NCBI RefSeq assembly: GCF_049056525.1
Contig: NZ_JBHUPT010000007.1
Coordinates: forward strand, 1 to 64,000
DNA: 64,000 nucleotides
DNA from: Leisingera coralii
GTDB taxonomy: Bacteria; Pseudomonadota; Alphaproteobacteria; Rhodobacterales; Rhodobacteraceae
Direction of reading: 5' to 3'
Made by a program: the position numbers and the translations under genes. Position 1 is the stretch's first letter; each line of letters begins with the position of its first letter. Under the pieces are notes generated by a model, which made no database searches, was not told the origin of the DNA, and saw nothing but the letters and a program-made list of their open reading frames with translations. Below, piece after piece: positions 8,524 through 16,909 of the stretch.

Positions 8524-8656
8524 GCAAGAAGCCATAAATCAGTTTGCGTCCCGGTGGAAACCGGTTTTTGCGCATCTCCCACGGGGGCCGCGCGCGGACT
8601 TTGACATAGGACAAGGCGCGTTTGCCTGGGCCGCGGCAGATCGCCCCTGCTCTTGA

Positions 8657-8693
8657 CATTCGCCCTCGCAGGCGTGACCTCAAGGGGCGAATG
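8657..8693. promoter_or_regulatory. Inverted repeat overlapping a -35-like box before hemE
   Basis: CATTCGCCC (8657-8665) and GGGCGAATG (8685-8693) are perfect 9-base inverted arms. The left arm overlaps a TTGACA hexamer at 8653-8658 and the right arm ends just before the hemE ribosome site (GAGGA, 8699-8703). The layout would suit an operator occluding a promoter or an mRNA hairpin near the ribosome site. No good -10 box is seen 16-18 bp downstream, so the promoter assignment is weak. Confidence 0.4.
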
Positions 8694-8708
8694 ATAGCGA
8701 GGAAGACC

Positions 8709-9743
8709 ATGGCCGGACAAAAGAAGCTGCTGCGCGCATTGGCGGGTGAAAAACAGGATGTGCCGCCGATCTGGATGATGCGCCAGGCGGGCCGCTACCT
8801 GCCGGAATACCGCGCCACGCGGGCCGAGGCCGGGGATTTCCTGTCGCTCTGCTACAATTCCGATCTGGCCGCCGAGGTGACCCTGCAGCCGATCCGCCGC
8901 TACGGCTTTGACGCCGCTATCCTGTTTGCCGACATCCTGCTGGTGCCGCAGGCGCTGGGCGCCGACCTGTGGTTCGTAACCGGCGAAGGCCCGCGGCTCT
9001 CGACCATCACCACCGAAGCGGATTTTGCCAAGCTGGGCCCGGCGTCCGACATTCACGAGACGCTGAACCCGATCTATGAAACCGTCCGCATCCTGTCGCG
9101 CGAACTGCCCGCGGAAACCACGCTGATCGGCTTTGCCGGCGCGCCCTGGACCGTGGCCACCTATATGATCGCAGGCCGCGGCACCCCGGATCAGGGGCCT
9201 GCCCATGCCCTGCGCGAGGAAAACACCGCCCTGTTCGAGGCGCTGCTGGCGCGCATCACCGAGGCCACCATCGACTACCTCTCCAAGCAGATCGAGGCCG
9301 GCGCCGAAGTGGTCAAGATCTTCGACAGCTGGGCCGGTTCGCTGAAGGGCGAAGCGTTCCAGAAATACGCGCTGGAGCCCTGCCGCCAGATCACCCAAGC
9401 GCTGAAGGAACGCCACCCGGGCATCCCCGTCATCGGCTTCCCGCGCGAGGCGGGCGAGAATTACGTGGGCTTTGCCAAGGCAACCGGCGTCGACTGCGTG
9501 GCGCTCGACAACTCGGTGGACCCGGTCTGGGCCGCCGCCAATGTGCAGGTGGACGGCTGCGTGCAGGGCAACCTCGCCTCCCGCCACATGGTAACCGGCG
9601 GGCAGGAGCTGGTGGACGAAACCCGCCGTATCGTCGAGGCCTTCAGGAACGGCCCGCATATCTTCAACCTGGGCCACGGCATCACGCCGGATGCGGACCC
9701 GGACAATGTGCAGCTGATGATTGATACGGTCCGCAACGGCTGA
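8709..9743 (+). CDS. hemE: Uroporphyrinogen decarboxylase
   Basis: HemE removes four acetate carboxyls from uroporphyrinogen III to give coproporphyrinogen III, the HemF substrate. The 344-residue product starts at the ATG preceded by GAGGAAGACC. The substrate-binding signature PPIWMMRQAGRYLPEYR (about 17-33) and the second signature GFAGAPWTVATYM are intact, as is NLGHGI near the C terminus. It is divergent from hemC. Confidence 0.97.
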   Translation: MAGQKKLLRALAGEKQDVPPIWMMRQAGRYLPEYRATRAEAGDFLSLCYNSDLAAEVTLQPIRRYGFDAAILFADILLVPQALGADLWFVTGEGPRLSTITTEADFAKLGPASDIHETLNPIYETVRILSRELPAETTLIGFAGAPWTVATYMIAGRGTPDQGPAHALREENTALFEALLARITEATIDYLSKQIEAGAEVVKIFDSWAGSLKGEAFQKYALEPCRQITQALKERHPGIPVIGFPREAGENYVGFAKATGVDCVALDNSVDPVWAAANVQVDGCVQGNLASRHMVTGGQELVDETRRIVEAFRNGPHIFNLGHGITPDADPDNVQLMIDTVRNG

Positions 9744-9758
9744 TCTTGTGTTATCCAT

Positions 9759-9784
9759 GAAGATGCGGCAATAGCCGCATCTTC
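9759..9784 (+). terminator. Hairpin after hemE
   Basis: Perfect 10-bp stem GAAGATGCGG / CCGCATCTTC with a 6-nt loop, 16 nt past the hemE stop. It lacks a T-tract, so it may be a partial terminator or a 5' hairpin of the small gene that starts 23 bp further on. Confidence 0.5.
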
Positions 9785-9806
9785 GGATACATCCAGAGGT
9801 CTCACG

Positions 9807-9974
9807 ATGGACTACAGCAGAATGGGCGGCGCCCGCGCGGGCAGCAACAAGCCTCGTCATTCGGAACACAATGCCAAGGGCACCAAGAAAAATCCCTTTG
9901 GCAAGCAGGCGGACAAGACCGAGCTGCTCAAGCGGATGAAGGCAGCCGCCGAGAAGGCCAAAAAAGAAGACTGA
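9807..9974 (+). CDS. Small basic protein of unknown function
   Basis: 55 residues, MDYSRMGGARAGSNKPRHSE at the start and a Lys/Ala-rich helical tail ending AAAEKAKKED. It has no membrane segment or signal peptide. The composition (about a fifth Lys) suggests a nucleic-acid-associated or ribosome-associated protein, but this is only a guess. Its position just after hemE, an open frame with a clean stop, and a Lys/Ala-rich helical end argue that it is a real gene. The ribosome site is weak (AGAGG at 9795-9799). Its stop is 2 bp from the stop of the convergent CoA-transferase gene. Confidence 0.7.
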   Translation: MDYSRMGGARAGSNKPRHSEHNAKGTKKNPFGKQADKTELLKRMKAAAEKAKKED

Positions 9975-9976
9975 GC

Positions 9977-11074
9977 TTACTCCCGGTCCAGCTCCGCCAG
10001 GATTTCCTCGCTGTGCTGGCCGCGATGCGGGATTTCCGGCGGCGTCCATTCAGGCTGGCCGGAAAACCGCGGGGCAGGGGCGGCTTGCAGCATGCCCTGC
10101 TCTTCAACCCAGGTGCCGCGGGCGTTCATCGCATGCGCTTGGGCCTCCTCCGGGTTCAGCACCGGGGCCACGCAGGCATCGCTCCCCTCGAACAATGACG
10201 CCCAGTGATCGCGCGGCTGGCTGGCGAAGATGCCGGCAAGGCGGCCGGTCAGCGCGGGCCACTTGGCTTTGTCGAACTGCTGCTGGAATTTTGCATCTTC
10301 TGCCAGTCCCAGCTTTTCCAGAAACAGCGCATAGAACTTCGGCTCCAGGCACTGCACCGAGACATAGCCGCCATCGGCACAGGCATAGGTGCGGCTCCAA
10401 TGCGGCCCGTCGAGCAGGTTTGCTCCACGTGTAACGCCAAAGTTTCCGGCCTGACGGATGCTCATCAGAAGGTTCATCATATGGGCCGAGCCGTCATAGA
10501 TCGCGGCATCAACCACGCATCCTTTGCCGCTGGACTGCGCCTTGAGAATGCCCGCCAGCATCCCCGCCACCAGATACATCGCGCCGCCGCCGATATCGCC
10601 GACCAGAGTCGCAGGCGTCAGCGGCACGTCGCCGGGGGCGGAGGCATACCACAGTGCGCCTGACAGCGAGATGTAATTGAGGTCATGCCCCGCCGCATGG
10701 GCCAGCGGGCTGTCCTGGCCCCAGCCGGTCATCCGGCCATAGACCAGGCCTGGGTTCACCGCGTGGCAGGCCTCGGGGCCCAGGCCCAGCCGCTCCATCA
10801 CGCCGGGGCGGAAACCCTCGATCAGACCATGTGCGTTTTTGGCAAGTTTCAGGAAGGTCTCCGCATCGGCAGGGTCCTTCAGGTCCAGCGTGATCGACCG
10901 CTTGCCGCGGTCCAGCAGCGAGCTTTCCGGCATCCCCGGTGTACGGCCCGGTGTACGGGGGGTGTACGGGCGGTGCACGCAGATCACCTCCGCCCCGAGG
11001 TCGGCCAGTGTCATCGCGGCAAAGGGGCCGGGGCCCAGGCCCTCGACCTCCAGAATGCGGATCCCGTGCAGCAT
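9977..11074 (-). CDS. CaiB/BaiF family CoA-transferase, alpha-methylacyl-CoA racemase-like
   Basis: 365-residue family III CoA-transferase fold. The stretch AAGHDLNYISLSGAL matches the alpha-methylacyl-CoA racemase branch, where a His and an Asp act as the two bases that invert C2. True CoA-transferases instead use an Asp nucleophile in another context. The likely reaction is R/S isomerisation of 2-methyl-branched acyl-CoAs, needed before beta-oxidation. The AraC-type regulator gene lies upstream on the same strand 47 bp away, so the two may be cotranscribed. Confidence 0.85.
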   Translation of the reverse strand: MLHGIRILEVEGLGPGPFAAMTLADLGAEVICVHRPYTPRTPGRTPGMPESSLLDRGKRSITLDLKDPADAETFLKLAKNAHGLIEGFRPGVMERLGLGPEACHAVNPGLVYGRMTGWGQDSPLAHAAGHDLNYISLSGALWYASAPGDVPLTPATLVGDIGGGAMYLVAGMLAGILKAQSSGKGCVVDAAIYDGSAHMMNLLMSIRQAGNFGVTRGANLLDGPHWSRTYACADGGYVSVQCLEPKFYALFLEKLGLAEDAKFQQQFDKAKWPALTGRLAGIFASQPRDHWASLFEGSDACVAPVLNPEEAQAHAMNARGTWVEEQGMLQAAPAPRFSGQPEWTPPEIPHRGQHSEEILAELDRE

Positions 11075-11121
11075 TTGACCTCCCCTTTTCCAGCGTGCGG
11101 CAAGAGGCAGTCTGCTCCGGC

Positions 11122-11982
11122 TCAGCCGCTTCCGGCAAGCTGCTGGCGGAATTTCCGTGGCGGCATTCCGGTGCCCCTGGCAAACATCCGGCTGAAATGG
11201 GCCGGATCGTTGAATCCCAGTTCATAGGCGATCTGCGCCGCGGTCAGGTTGGTATAGATCAGCAGCCGCCGCGCCTCCCGCAGCACCCGGGCGCTGACCA
11301 GCGCCGAGGCCGGCTGGCCGGTGGCCTGGTGCGCGATCCGGTTCAGATGGGTCGGTGACACCGCCAGCTCATCCGCGTATTCCGCCAGCGGGCGGCGCAG
11401 GCGGAAGTCGCGCTCGACCAGCGCCTCGAACCGGGCAAACAGCGTGCTGTGCTGCGCCTGTGCAGAGGTTTCCTGGCCGGCGGCAATGGCACGCGCAGCC
11501 GCAGCGGTAAGCGAAAGCGCCAGTCCGCGAAGCATCTGCGCCCGGCCGAAGTCGCGGCGGCCGTATTCTGTGAAAAGCTGCTCTGCCAGATCCTGAAGCC
11601 CGTCAGGCAGCGGCAGCACAGCAGGCAGATCCAGCAGCGCCCGCACCCCTTCGCCGGGTGTCAGGTTCTGGTCCAGCAGATCGGAGGTCAGGGTAATCAC
11701 CCAGCCTCCGGTGCCGCTGCCAAACCGGAACCCATGCACCACGCCGCGGGGCACATTGATCAGGCAGGGCGGGCTCAGCTTATGTCTGTTTCCGTCAAGT
11801 TCTGCCTCTCCCTCCCCGCTGGTCAGCACCAGTAGCTGATGCAGCCTGGCGTGCCGGTGCGGCCGTAATTCCCAGTCATGCAGCTCTGAACGCGCCCTTA
11901 TCGTCTCTACATGCAGCACATCCGCCAGTTCGGCGGTTTCGCCAAACAGGTTGTAGCTGTCGATGCGGGTTGAGGGATTCAT
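11122..11982 (-). CDS. AraC family transcriptional regulator, probable PobR
   Basis: 286-residue regulator with an N-terminal cupin-like sensing domain (HRHARLHQLLVLTSGEGE...) and a C-terminal double helix-turn-helix (LAEYADELAVSPTHLNRIA and AAQIAYELGFNDPAHFSRMF). It is transcribed away from pobA across a 105-bp gap, the usual arrangement of PobR-type activators that respond to 4-hydroxybenzoate. The start is placed at MNPSTRID because the longer reading runs into the pobA leader. Function as PobR rests on context. Confidence 0.82.
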   Translation of the reverse strand: MNPSTRIDSYNLFGETAELADVLHVETIRARSELHDWELRPHRHARLHQLLVLTSGEGEAELDGNRHKLSPPCLINVPRGVVHGFRFGSGTGGWVITLTSDLLDQNLTPGEGVRALLDLPAVLPLPDGLQDLAEQLFTEYGRRDFGRAQMLRGLALSLTAAAARAIAAGQETSAQAQHSTLFARFEALVERDFRLRRPLAEYADELAVSPTHLNRIAHQATGQPASALVSARVLREARRLLIYTNLTAAQIAYELGFNDPAHFSRMFARGTGMPPRKFRQQLAGSG

Positions 11983-12019
11983 GTGCGAAATATACAAGAA
12001 GTGGCGCGCTTGGTCCATT

Positions 12020-12031
12020 CGCAAACTTGCG
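12020..12031. promoter_or_regulatory. Candidate regulator site between pobR-like gene and pobA
   Basis: A short palindrome CGCAA-AC-TTGCG lies in the divergent gap, 56 bp before the pobA start. A CATAAT sequence that could be a -10 box is at 12041-12046. The position suits activation of pobA by the AraC-type protein, but the site is short and unproven. Confidence 0.3.
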
Positions 12032-12087
12032 CTGCCGGCGCATAATTCCCCTTGCACGAAAACACCAAACGATCATGGGGAACGCGC

Positions 12088-13269
12088 ATGTCCACGCATC
12101 AGACGCAGGTTGTCATCATTGGCGGCGGGCCTTCCGGGCTGCTGCTGTCGCAGCTTTTGCACCGCAAGGGAATCAGCTCGATCGTGCTGGAGAAGCACAC
12201 GCGGGAACACGTGCTGGGCAGGATCCGGGCCGGCGTGCTGGAGCATGGTTTCGTCAATCTGATGCGCGAGGCGGGCTGCGGTGCGCGGATGGACCAGGAG
12301 GGCGAGATCCACGAGGGCTTCCATATTGCCCACCAGGGGCAGCTGGACCGGATAGATCTGGCAAAGCACACCGGCGGCGAGACGGTGATGGTTTATGGCC
12401 AGACCGAAGTGACCCGAGACCTGTATGAAGCGCGCGACGCCATGGGCGGGGCGGTGATCCACGAGGCGCAGAATGTGCAGCCGCATGCGCTGACCGACGC
12501 GCGTCCCTTTGTGACCTGGGAGCAGGACGGCGAGGCGCAGCGGGCCGAGTGCGATTTCATCGTCGGTGCCGATGGCTTCCACGGGGTCAGCCGCAAGTCG
12601 ATCCCCTCGGATGTGCTGAAGGAATGTGAAAAGGTCTATCCCTTTGGCTGGCTTGGGGTTTTGTCGGAAACGCCGCCGGTAGCGGAGGAGCTGATATATG
12701 CCCGCCATGAGCGCGGTTTTGCCCTATGCTCGCTGCGCAGCCGGGTGCTGAGCCGGTATTACATCCAGGTGCCGCTGACCGACCGGGTGGAGGATTGGAG
12801 TGACGAGGCTTTCTGGGAGGAGCTGAAGCGCCGCCTGCCGGAAGAGGTCGCGGCTGGCCTGCAGACCGGCCCGTCGATCGAGAAATCCATCGCGCCCCTG
12901 CGCAGTTTCGTGGCGGAGCCGATGCGCTATGGCAACCTGTTCCTGGCGGGGGACGCGGCCCATATCGTGCCGCCCACCGGTGCCAAGGGGCTGAACCTGG
13001 CGGCCTCGGATATCCACTACCTCTATCACGGGTTCCTGGATCATTACCTGAAAGGCGACAGCGCCGGGCTGGACGGCTATTCGGAAAAGGCGCTGGCGCG
13101 GGTCTGGAAGGCGGAGCGGTTCAGCTGGTGGATGACCAACCTGCTGCACCGGGCACCGGAGGGCTCCGAGACCGACCTGCGGCTGCAGCGGGCGGACCTG
13201 GACTACCTGTTCTCCTCGGATGCGGCGCAGGCCTCGCTGGCGGAGAATTACGTCGGGTTGCCATACTAA
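12088..13269 (+). CDS. pobA: 4-hydroxybenzoate 3-monooxygenase
   Basis: FAD and NAD(P)H-dependent aromatic hydroxylase converting 4-hydroxybenzoate to protocatechuate. The 393-residue product has the FAD-binding GGGPSGLLLSQLL near the N terminus, the DG motif region VGADGFHGVSR, and the second FAD motif GDAAHIVPPTGAKGLNLA. Length matches characterised PobA (about 394). The start is set by GGGGAACGCGC before ATG. Protocatechuate-cleaving genes are not in the window. 4-hydroxybenzoate is also the UbiA substrate (27.0 kb), so the cell both uses and degrades it. Confidence 0.95.
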   Translation: MSTHQTQVVIIGGGPSGLLLSQLLHRKGISSIVLEKHTREHVLGRIRAGVLEHGFVNLMREAGCGARMDQEGEIHEGFHIAHQGQLDRIDLAKHTGGETVMVYGQTEVTRDLYEARDAMGGAVIHEAQNVQPHALTDARPFVTWEQDGEAQRAECDFIVGADGFHGVSRKSIPSDVLKECEKVYPFGWLGVLSETPPVAEELIYARHERGFALCSLRSRVLSRYYIQVPLTDRVEDWSDEAFWEELKRRLPEEVAAGLQTGPSIEKSIAPLRSFVAEPMRYGNLFLAGDAAHIVPPTGAKGLNLAASDIHYLYHGFLDHYLKGDSAGLDGYSEKALARVWKAERFSWWMTNLLHRAPEGSETDLRLQRADLDYLFSSDAAQASLAENYVGLPY

Positions 13270-13360
13270 CCGGCAGCCGCCTGGCGGGCTGACGCTGCGT
13301 CGGCCCGGCTATGCGGGGCGCGCGGCCTGTGGTCTCCTTTGCGCAGCAGAGGAGGAGCCC

Positions 13361-14221
13361 ATGTCCACGGTGCTATACGAGAAAGACGGCCGGATCGCGC
13401 GGATCACGCTAAACCGGCCCGAGGTGATGAATGCCATCAATGACGAGATGCCGCGGGATCTGGCCGCGGCGGTGGCGCAGGCGGATGCGGACCCGCAGGT
13501 GCATGTGATGGTCCTGTCCGGCGCGGGCGAGGGGTTCTGCGCGGGCTATGACCTCACTTATTATGCTGAGGGCAACGGTAGCGGAGAGGTGACCCAGCCG
13601 ATGCCCTGGGACCCCATCAAGGACTACCGTTTCATGTGGGAGAACACCCAGGCGTTCATGTCCCTGTGGCGGGCGGCCAAGCCGGTGATCTGCAAGGTGC
13701 ACGGCTTTGCGGTGGCGGGCGGGTCGGACATTGCGCTCTGTGCGGACCTGACGATCATGGCGGAGGATGCGGAGATCGGCTACATGCCCGCGCGGGTCTG
13801 GGGCTGTCCGACGACGGCGATGTGGGTGTACCGGCTGGGCGCGGAGCGGGCCAAGCGGATGCTGTTCACCGGCGACCGGATCAGCGGCAAGGAGGCGGCG
13901 GAGATGGGTCTGGTGCTGAAGGCGGTTCCCGCGGAGCTGCTGGACGATGCGGTTGAGGAGATGGCGGCGCGGATGGCCACGGTGCCGGTCAATCAGCTGG
14001 CGATGCAGAAGCTGGTGATCAACCAGGCGATCGAGCAGACCGGGCTGATGCAGACCCAGCGGCTGGCAACGATCTTTGACGGCATCACCCGCCACTCGCC
14101 CGAGGGGCTGAATTTCAAGGCCAGGGCGGAAGAGGCGGGCTGGAAGCAGGCGGTGCAGGAGCGGGATCAGGGCACTTACGACTGGACTTCCAATGAGGAA
14201 CTCCCCAGGCGCAACTGCTGA
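13361..14221 (+). CDS. Enoyl-CoA hydratase/isomerase family protein
   Basis: Crotonase-fold protein of 286 residues starting behind a strong GAGGAGG ribosome site. The oxyanion-hole segments are FCAGYDLTY (about 59-67) and HGFAVAGGSDIALCADL (about 114-130). The usual pair of catalytic glutamates of enoyl-CoA hydratase is not obvious at the second oxyanion block, where GGSDI and later MPARVWGCP appear, so a hydratase is not assured. It could be an isomerase or hydrolase of the superfamily. It follows pobA by 91 bp and may be separately transcribed. Confidence 0.85.
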   Translation: MSTVLYEKDGRIARITLNRPEVMNAINDEMPRDLAAAVAQADADPQVHVMVLSGAGEGFCAGYDLTYYAEGNGSGEVTQPMPWDPIKDYRFMWENTQAFMSLWRAAKPVICKVHGFAVAGGSDIALCADLTIMAEDAEIGYMPARVWGCPTTAMWVYRLGAERAKRMLFTGDRISGKEAAEMGLVLKAVPAELLDDAVEEMAARMATVPVNQLAMQKLVINQAIEQTGLMQTQRLATIFDGITRHSPEGLNFKARAEEAGWKQAVQERDQGTYDWTSNEELPRRNC

Positions 14222-14238
14222 CCGGAGCAGGGGCGCTA

Positions 14239-14465
14239 CTCCCGCGCCTTGGCCATGCATCGCAGATGCAAGGCAGAGCCTTGGGCCCGGCGCCGTGCTG
14301 ACGCACGGCGCGGTGCCTCTCTGGAACGGGCGTTCTCTCAGCCCCGGGAGGCGGATTATTCCGGCGCGAAAGTGTTCCAGCGCAACCGCAGCGCGCGGAG
14401 CGCGCTGCCCGGCCCAACGCCGCCCAAGGCCCAGCGTCAGCCGGCCGCCAGGGCGGGGGCGGGAG
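14239..14465. repeat. Composite stem-loop element, both halves (copy b)
   Basis: Left half: CTCCCGC (14239-14245), the small stem TGCATC-GCA-GATGCA (14256-14270), then TTGGGCC with the GC stem GCGCCGTGC-TGAC-GCACGGCGC (14290-14311). Right half in mirror image: GCAGCGCGC-GGA-GCGCGCTGC, GGCCCAAC (14411-14418), and GGCGGGAG (14458-14465), which lies inside the 3' end of the convergent NAD(P)-binding gene. It occupies the convergent gap between the hydratase gene and that gene. Confidence 0.75.
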
Positions 14466-15111
14466 TGCCCCAGGCGACTGTCAGCCTTTGCCGGACGCCG
14501 CGCGGGTTTTCCGCCAGGTCCAGCAAGGCAGCACCGAAATCGGCAAAGGAGATCTGCGACACACCTTCCGCATCCGTCACCAGCGTATCGGTGCCGAACC
14601 GGTAGCGGCAGGTCTGCGGACCCTCGGTCAGCAATGCGGGCGGTCGCAGGCAGGTCCATTCCGTTTCGGTCTCCGCCTCCAGCAGCGCGTCCTGGGCGGC
14701 ACAGGCCTCGGCAATCGGACGAACGCTGTCCGGGAGAAATCCCGGCGCGCTCAGCACCGTATGACCGCTGCCATCGGCCAGCTTCAGGAGCGCGGCGCCG
14801 CCCGTCACCAGCACCGGAATGCCTGACAGCCGGGCCGCGTCAAGCGCTGCGCGGGTCAGCGGCACCAGATCGTCCTCCCGCCCCGCGGGCGGCCGCAGGG
14901 CGCTGATCGCCAGATCATGTCCCATGGCAGCCTCCGCCGCGGCCTGCGGACCGGCGAGCAAGTCCAGCGGCAGCGGGGTGACCAGGGGGCTGAGAGCAGC
15001 CAGCGCTTGCGGCTTGCGGGCCACCGCCGTGATCTGGTGGCCGCGCGCTACTGCCGCTCTCAGGGCTGCGCCGCCTGCATCACCGGTTGCGCCAAAAAGG
15101 ATGATCTTCAT
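14437..15111 (-). CDS. NAD(P)H-binding protein (atypical SDR)
   Basis: 224-residue Rossmann protein of the NAD(P)-binding atypical SDR group. The cofactor loop is FGATGDAGGAALRAA (about 5-19). No YxxxK pair is present, as expected for this NmrA/flavin-reductase-like group, which includes redox sensors and flavin reductases. Two palindromes of MarR type lie within 65 bp upstream of the start, so induction by a MarR regulator encoded elsewhere is likely. The last codons overlap a composite repeat. Confidence 0.8.
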   Translation of the reverse strand: MKIILFGATGDAGGAALRAAVARGHQITAVARKPQALAALSPLVTPLPLDLLAGPQAAAEAAMGHDLAISALRPPAGREDDLVPLTRAALDAARLSGIPVLVTGGAALLKLADGSGHTVLSAPGFLPDSVRPIAEACAAQDALLEAETETEWTCLRPPALLTEGPQTCRYRFGTDTLVTDAEGVSQISFADFGAALLDLAENPRGVRQRLTVAWGTPAPALAAG

Positions 15112-15128
15112 GGGTGGGTCCTTTCATT

Positions 15129-15146
15129 TATCTCGACATCAAGATA
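15129..15146. promoter_or_regulatory. MarR-type operator 1
   Basis: TATCTCGACATCAAGATA is an imperfect dyad (7 of 9 positions) located 18 bp upstream of the NAD(P)-binding gene start. Its TATCTnGA half-site matches the perfect palindrome 28 bp away. Confidence 0.6.
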
Positions 15147-15157
15147 ATAGGCAATAA

Positions 15158-15173
15158 ATCTTGACGTCAAGAT
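15158..15173. promoter_or_regulatory. MarR-type operator 2
   Basis: ATCTTGACGTCAAGAT is a perfect 16-bp palindrome, typical of winged-helix MarR dimers. With operator 1 its centre-to-centre distance is 28 bp, a little under three helical turns. No MarR gene is adjacent. Confidence 0.65.
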
Positions 15174-15305
15174 GAATTTTGAAAACTCCGGCAGCTGGCC
15201 CTGGGCATCTGCCCCCGGCATTCCCGCCATTCCAGGCTTGGCAGGGCAGGACCGGGCGGCTAGGTCTGGGGGAGCACACGACACAGCGCCAGGGAGGCCC
15301 AGCCC

Positions 15306-15827
15306 ATGCAGATGAGTGACCAGAAGGAAATCGCCGCCGATCCCGCAACCGTCTATGCGGCGCTGCTGACGCCTGAGGTGCTGCAGGCCTGCGTGCCGGG
15401 GGCGCAGGAGGTGACTGGCACCCCGCAAGAGGGGTTCGAGGCCACCGTCACTCAGAAGGTCGGCCCGGTCAAAGCCACCTTCAAAGGGCAGGTCACCCTG
15501 TCGGATCTGGTGGAGAACGAGAAGCTCACCATCAGCGGCGAAGGCAAGGGCGGGGCGGCCGGCTTTGCCAAGGGCGGCGCCATCGTGACGCTGGAACCCT
15601 CGGAGACCGGCACGCTGCTGTCGTATGAGGTCGAAGCCAAGGTCGGCGGCAAGCTGGCGCAGCTGGGCAGCCGGATCATCGACGGTTTTGCCAAGAAGAT
15701 GGCGGACCAGTTCTTTGCCAACCTGCAGTCTCATCTGGCGCCGGAACCTGCTGAGAGCGACAGCAGTGAAGAGGCGGGCGAGGGCGAAAAGAAGGGCTGG
15801 TTCAGCAAGGTGACCGGCCGCGGCTGA
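15306..15827 (+). CDS. CoxG-like SRPBCC family protein
   Basis: 173-residue START-like fold protein related to CoxG (carbon monoxide dehydrogenase subunit G), which helps maturation or membrane attachment of molybdenum CO dehydrogenases. The family pattern is seen in CVPGAQEV, KVGPVKATFKGQVTL, and GGAIVTLEP...LLSYEVEAKVGGKLAQLGSR. An acidic/Lys tail (SDSSEEAGEGEKKGW) ends the protein. No coxSML genes are nearby, so this is an orphan copy and the role is open. Confidence 0.85.
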   Translation: MQMSDQKEIAADPATVYAALLTPEVLQACVPGAQEVTGTPQEGFEATVTQKVGPVKATFKGQVTLSDLVENEKLTISGEGKGGAAGFAKGGAIVTLEPSETGTLLSYEVEAKVGGKLAQLGSRIIDGFAKKMADQFFANLQSHLAPEPAESDSSEEAGEGEKKGWFSKVTGRG

Positions 15828-15949
15828 GCCCGCCTTCACCCCTGCGCAGGCGCACATGCCAATCTGCGGCCCGATTTGCGGCACGGGGCTGGCAGATGCG
15901 GCACGCCGCCGCTAGGGTGGCCGGGATTTGAGACCATCCCGGAGGCACC

Positions 15950-16909
15950 ATGGCGGCCATCCTGTCCATCCGCGATCTGCGCAAAGTTTACGACGGCGGT
16001 TTCGAGGCGCTGAAAGGCGTCTCGCTCGACATCGAAGAGGGCGAGATCCTGGCCTTGCTCGGCCCCAATGGTGCGGGCAAGACCACGCTGATTTCAACCA
16101 TTTGCGGCATCACTACCGCGACCTCGGGCAGTGTCAGCGTGGGCGGTTTCGACAACGTCTCCAAGTTCCGCGCGGCCAGAGCGCTGATCGGGCTGGTGCC
16201 GCAGGAGATCACCCTGGAGCCCTTTACCAAGGTGCTGGACACGGTCACCTTCTCCCGCGGTCTGTTCGGCAAGGCGGCCGATCCGGACCTGGTTGAGGAA
16301 ACGCTGCGCAAGCTGTCGCTGTGGGAGAAGCGGGACAGCCGCATTATGGATCTTTCGGGCGGCATGAAGCGGCGGGTGCTGATTGCCAAGGCGCTGGCGC
16401 ATGAGCCGCGCATCCTGTTCCTGGACGAACCTACTGCGGGTGTGGACGTCGAGCTGCGCAAGGACATGTGGGAAATCGTCCGCGAGCTGAAGGCCGGTGG
16501 CGTGACCATCATCCTGACCACCCATTACATCGAAGAGGCAGAGGCGATCGCCGACCGGGTGGGGGTGATCACCGGCGGCGAGCTGTTGCTGGTCGAGGAA
16601 AAGGACCGGCTGATGGCCCGGATGGGGCAGAAACAGCTGGAAGTGCAGCTGACCGAGCCGGTCAGGGTGATCCCGGAGGCGCTGTCGCAGCACAATCTGC
16701 AGCTGGTCAACGGCGGCGGCGGGCTGCTTTACACCTATGACACGCGGGCGGAGCGGACCGGCATCACCACGCTGCTGAACGATGTGGCCCAGGCCGGCCT
16801 GGTGCTGGCGGATGTGCAGACACGGGAGTCCAGCCTGGAAGACATCTTTGTCGGCCTTGTCTCCGGCGGGCCGGCATCAAAGGGCTCAATTCCGGGAGAC
16901 GCAGCATGA
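15950..16909 (+). CDS. ABC transporter ATP-binding protein (YadG-like)
   Basis: 319-residue ATPase with Walker A GPNGAGKT, Q-loop VPQE, signature LSGGMKRR, Walker B ILFLDEP and H-loop TTHYIEEAE. The closest known type is E. coli YadG, partner of the YadH permease, an exporter of unknown substrate. The C-terminal 80 residues form an extra domain. Its stop overlaps the start of the permease gene (ATGA), so the two are translationally coupled. Confidence 0.92.
   Translation: MAAILSIRDLRKVYDGGFEALKGVSLDIEEGEILALLGPNGAGKTTLISTICGITTATSGSVSVGGFDNVSKFRAARALIGLVPQEITLEPFTKVLDTVTFSRGLFGKAADPDLVEETLRKLSLWEKRDSRIMDLSGGMKRRVLIAKALAHEPRILFLDEPTAGVDVELRKDMWEIVRELKAGGVTIILTTHYIEEAEAIADRVGVITGGELLLVEEKDRLMARMGQKQLEVQLTEPVRVIPEALSQHNLQLVNGGGGLLYTYDTRAERTGITTLLNDVAQAGLVLADVQTRESSLEDIFVGLVSGGPASKGSIPGDAA

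Noticed and set aside
12088..14221. pobA and the enoyl-CoA hydratase as one aromatic catabolic operon
   Set aside because: Same strand, but 91 bp apart, and the second gene has its own strong ribosome site. No protocatechuate pathway gene follows, so joint function is not supported.
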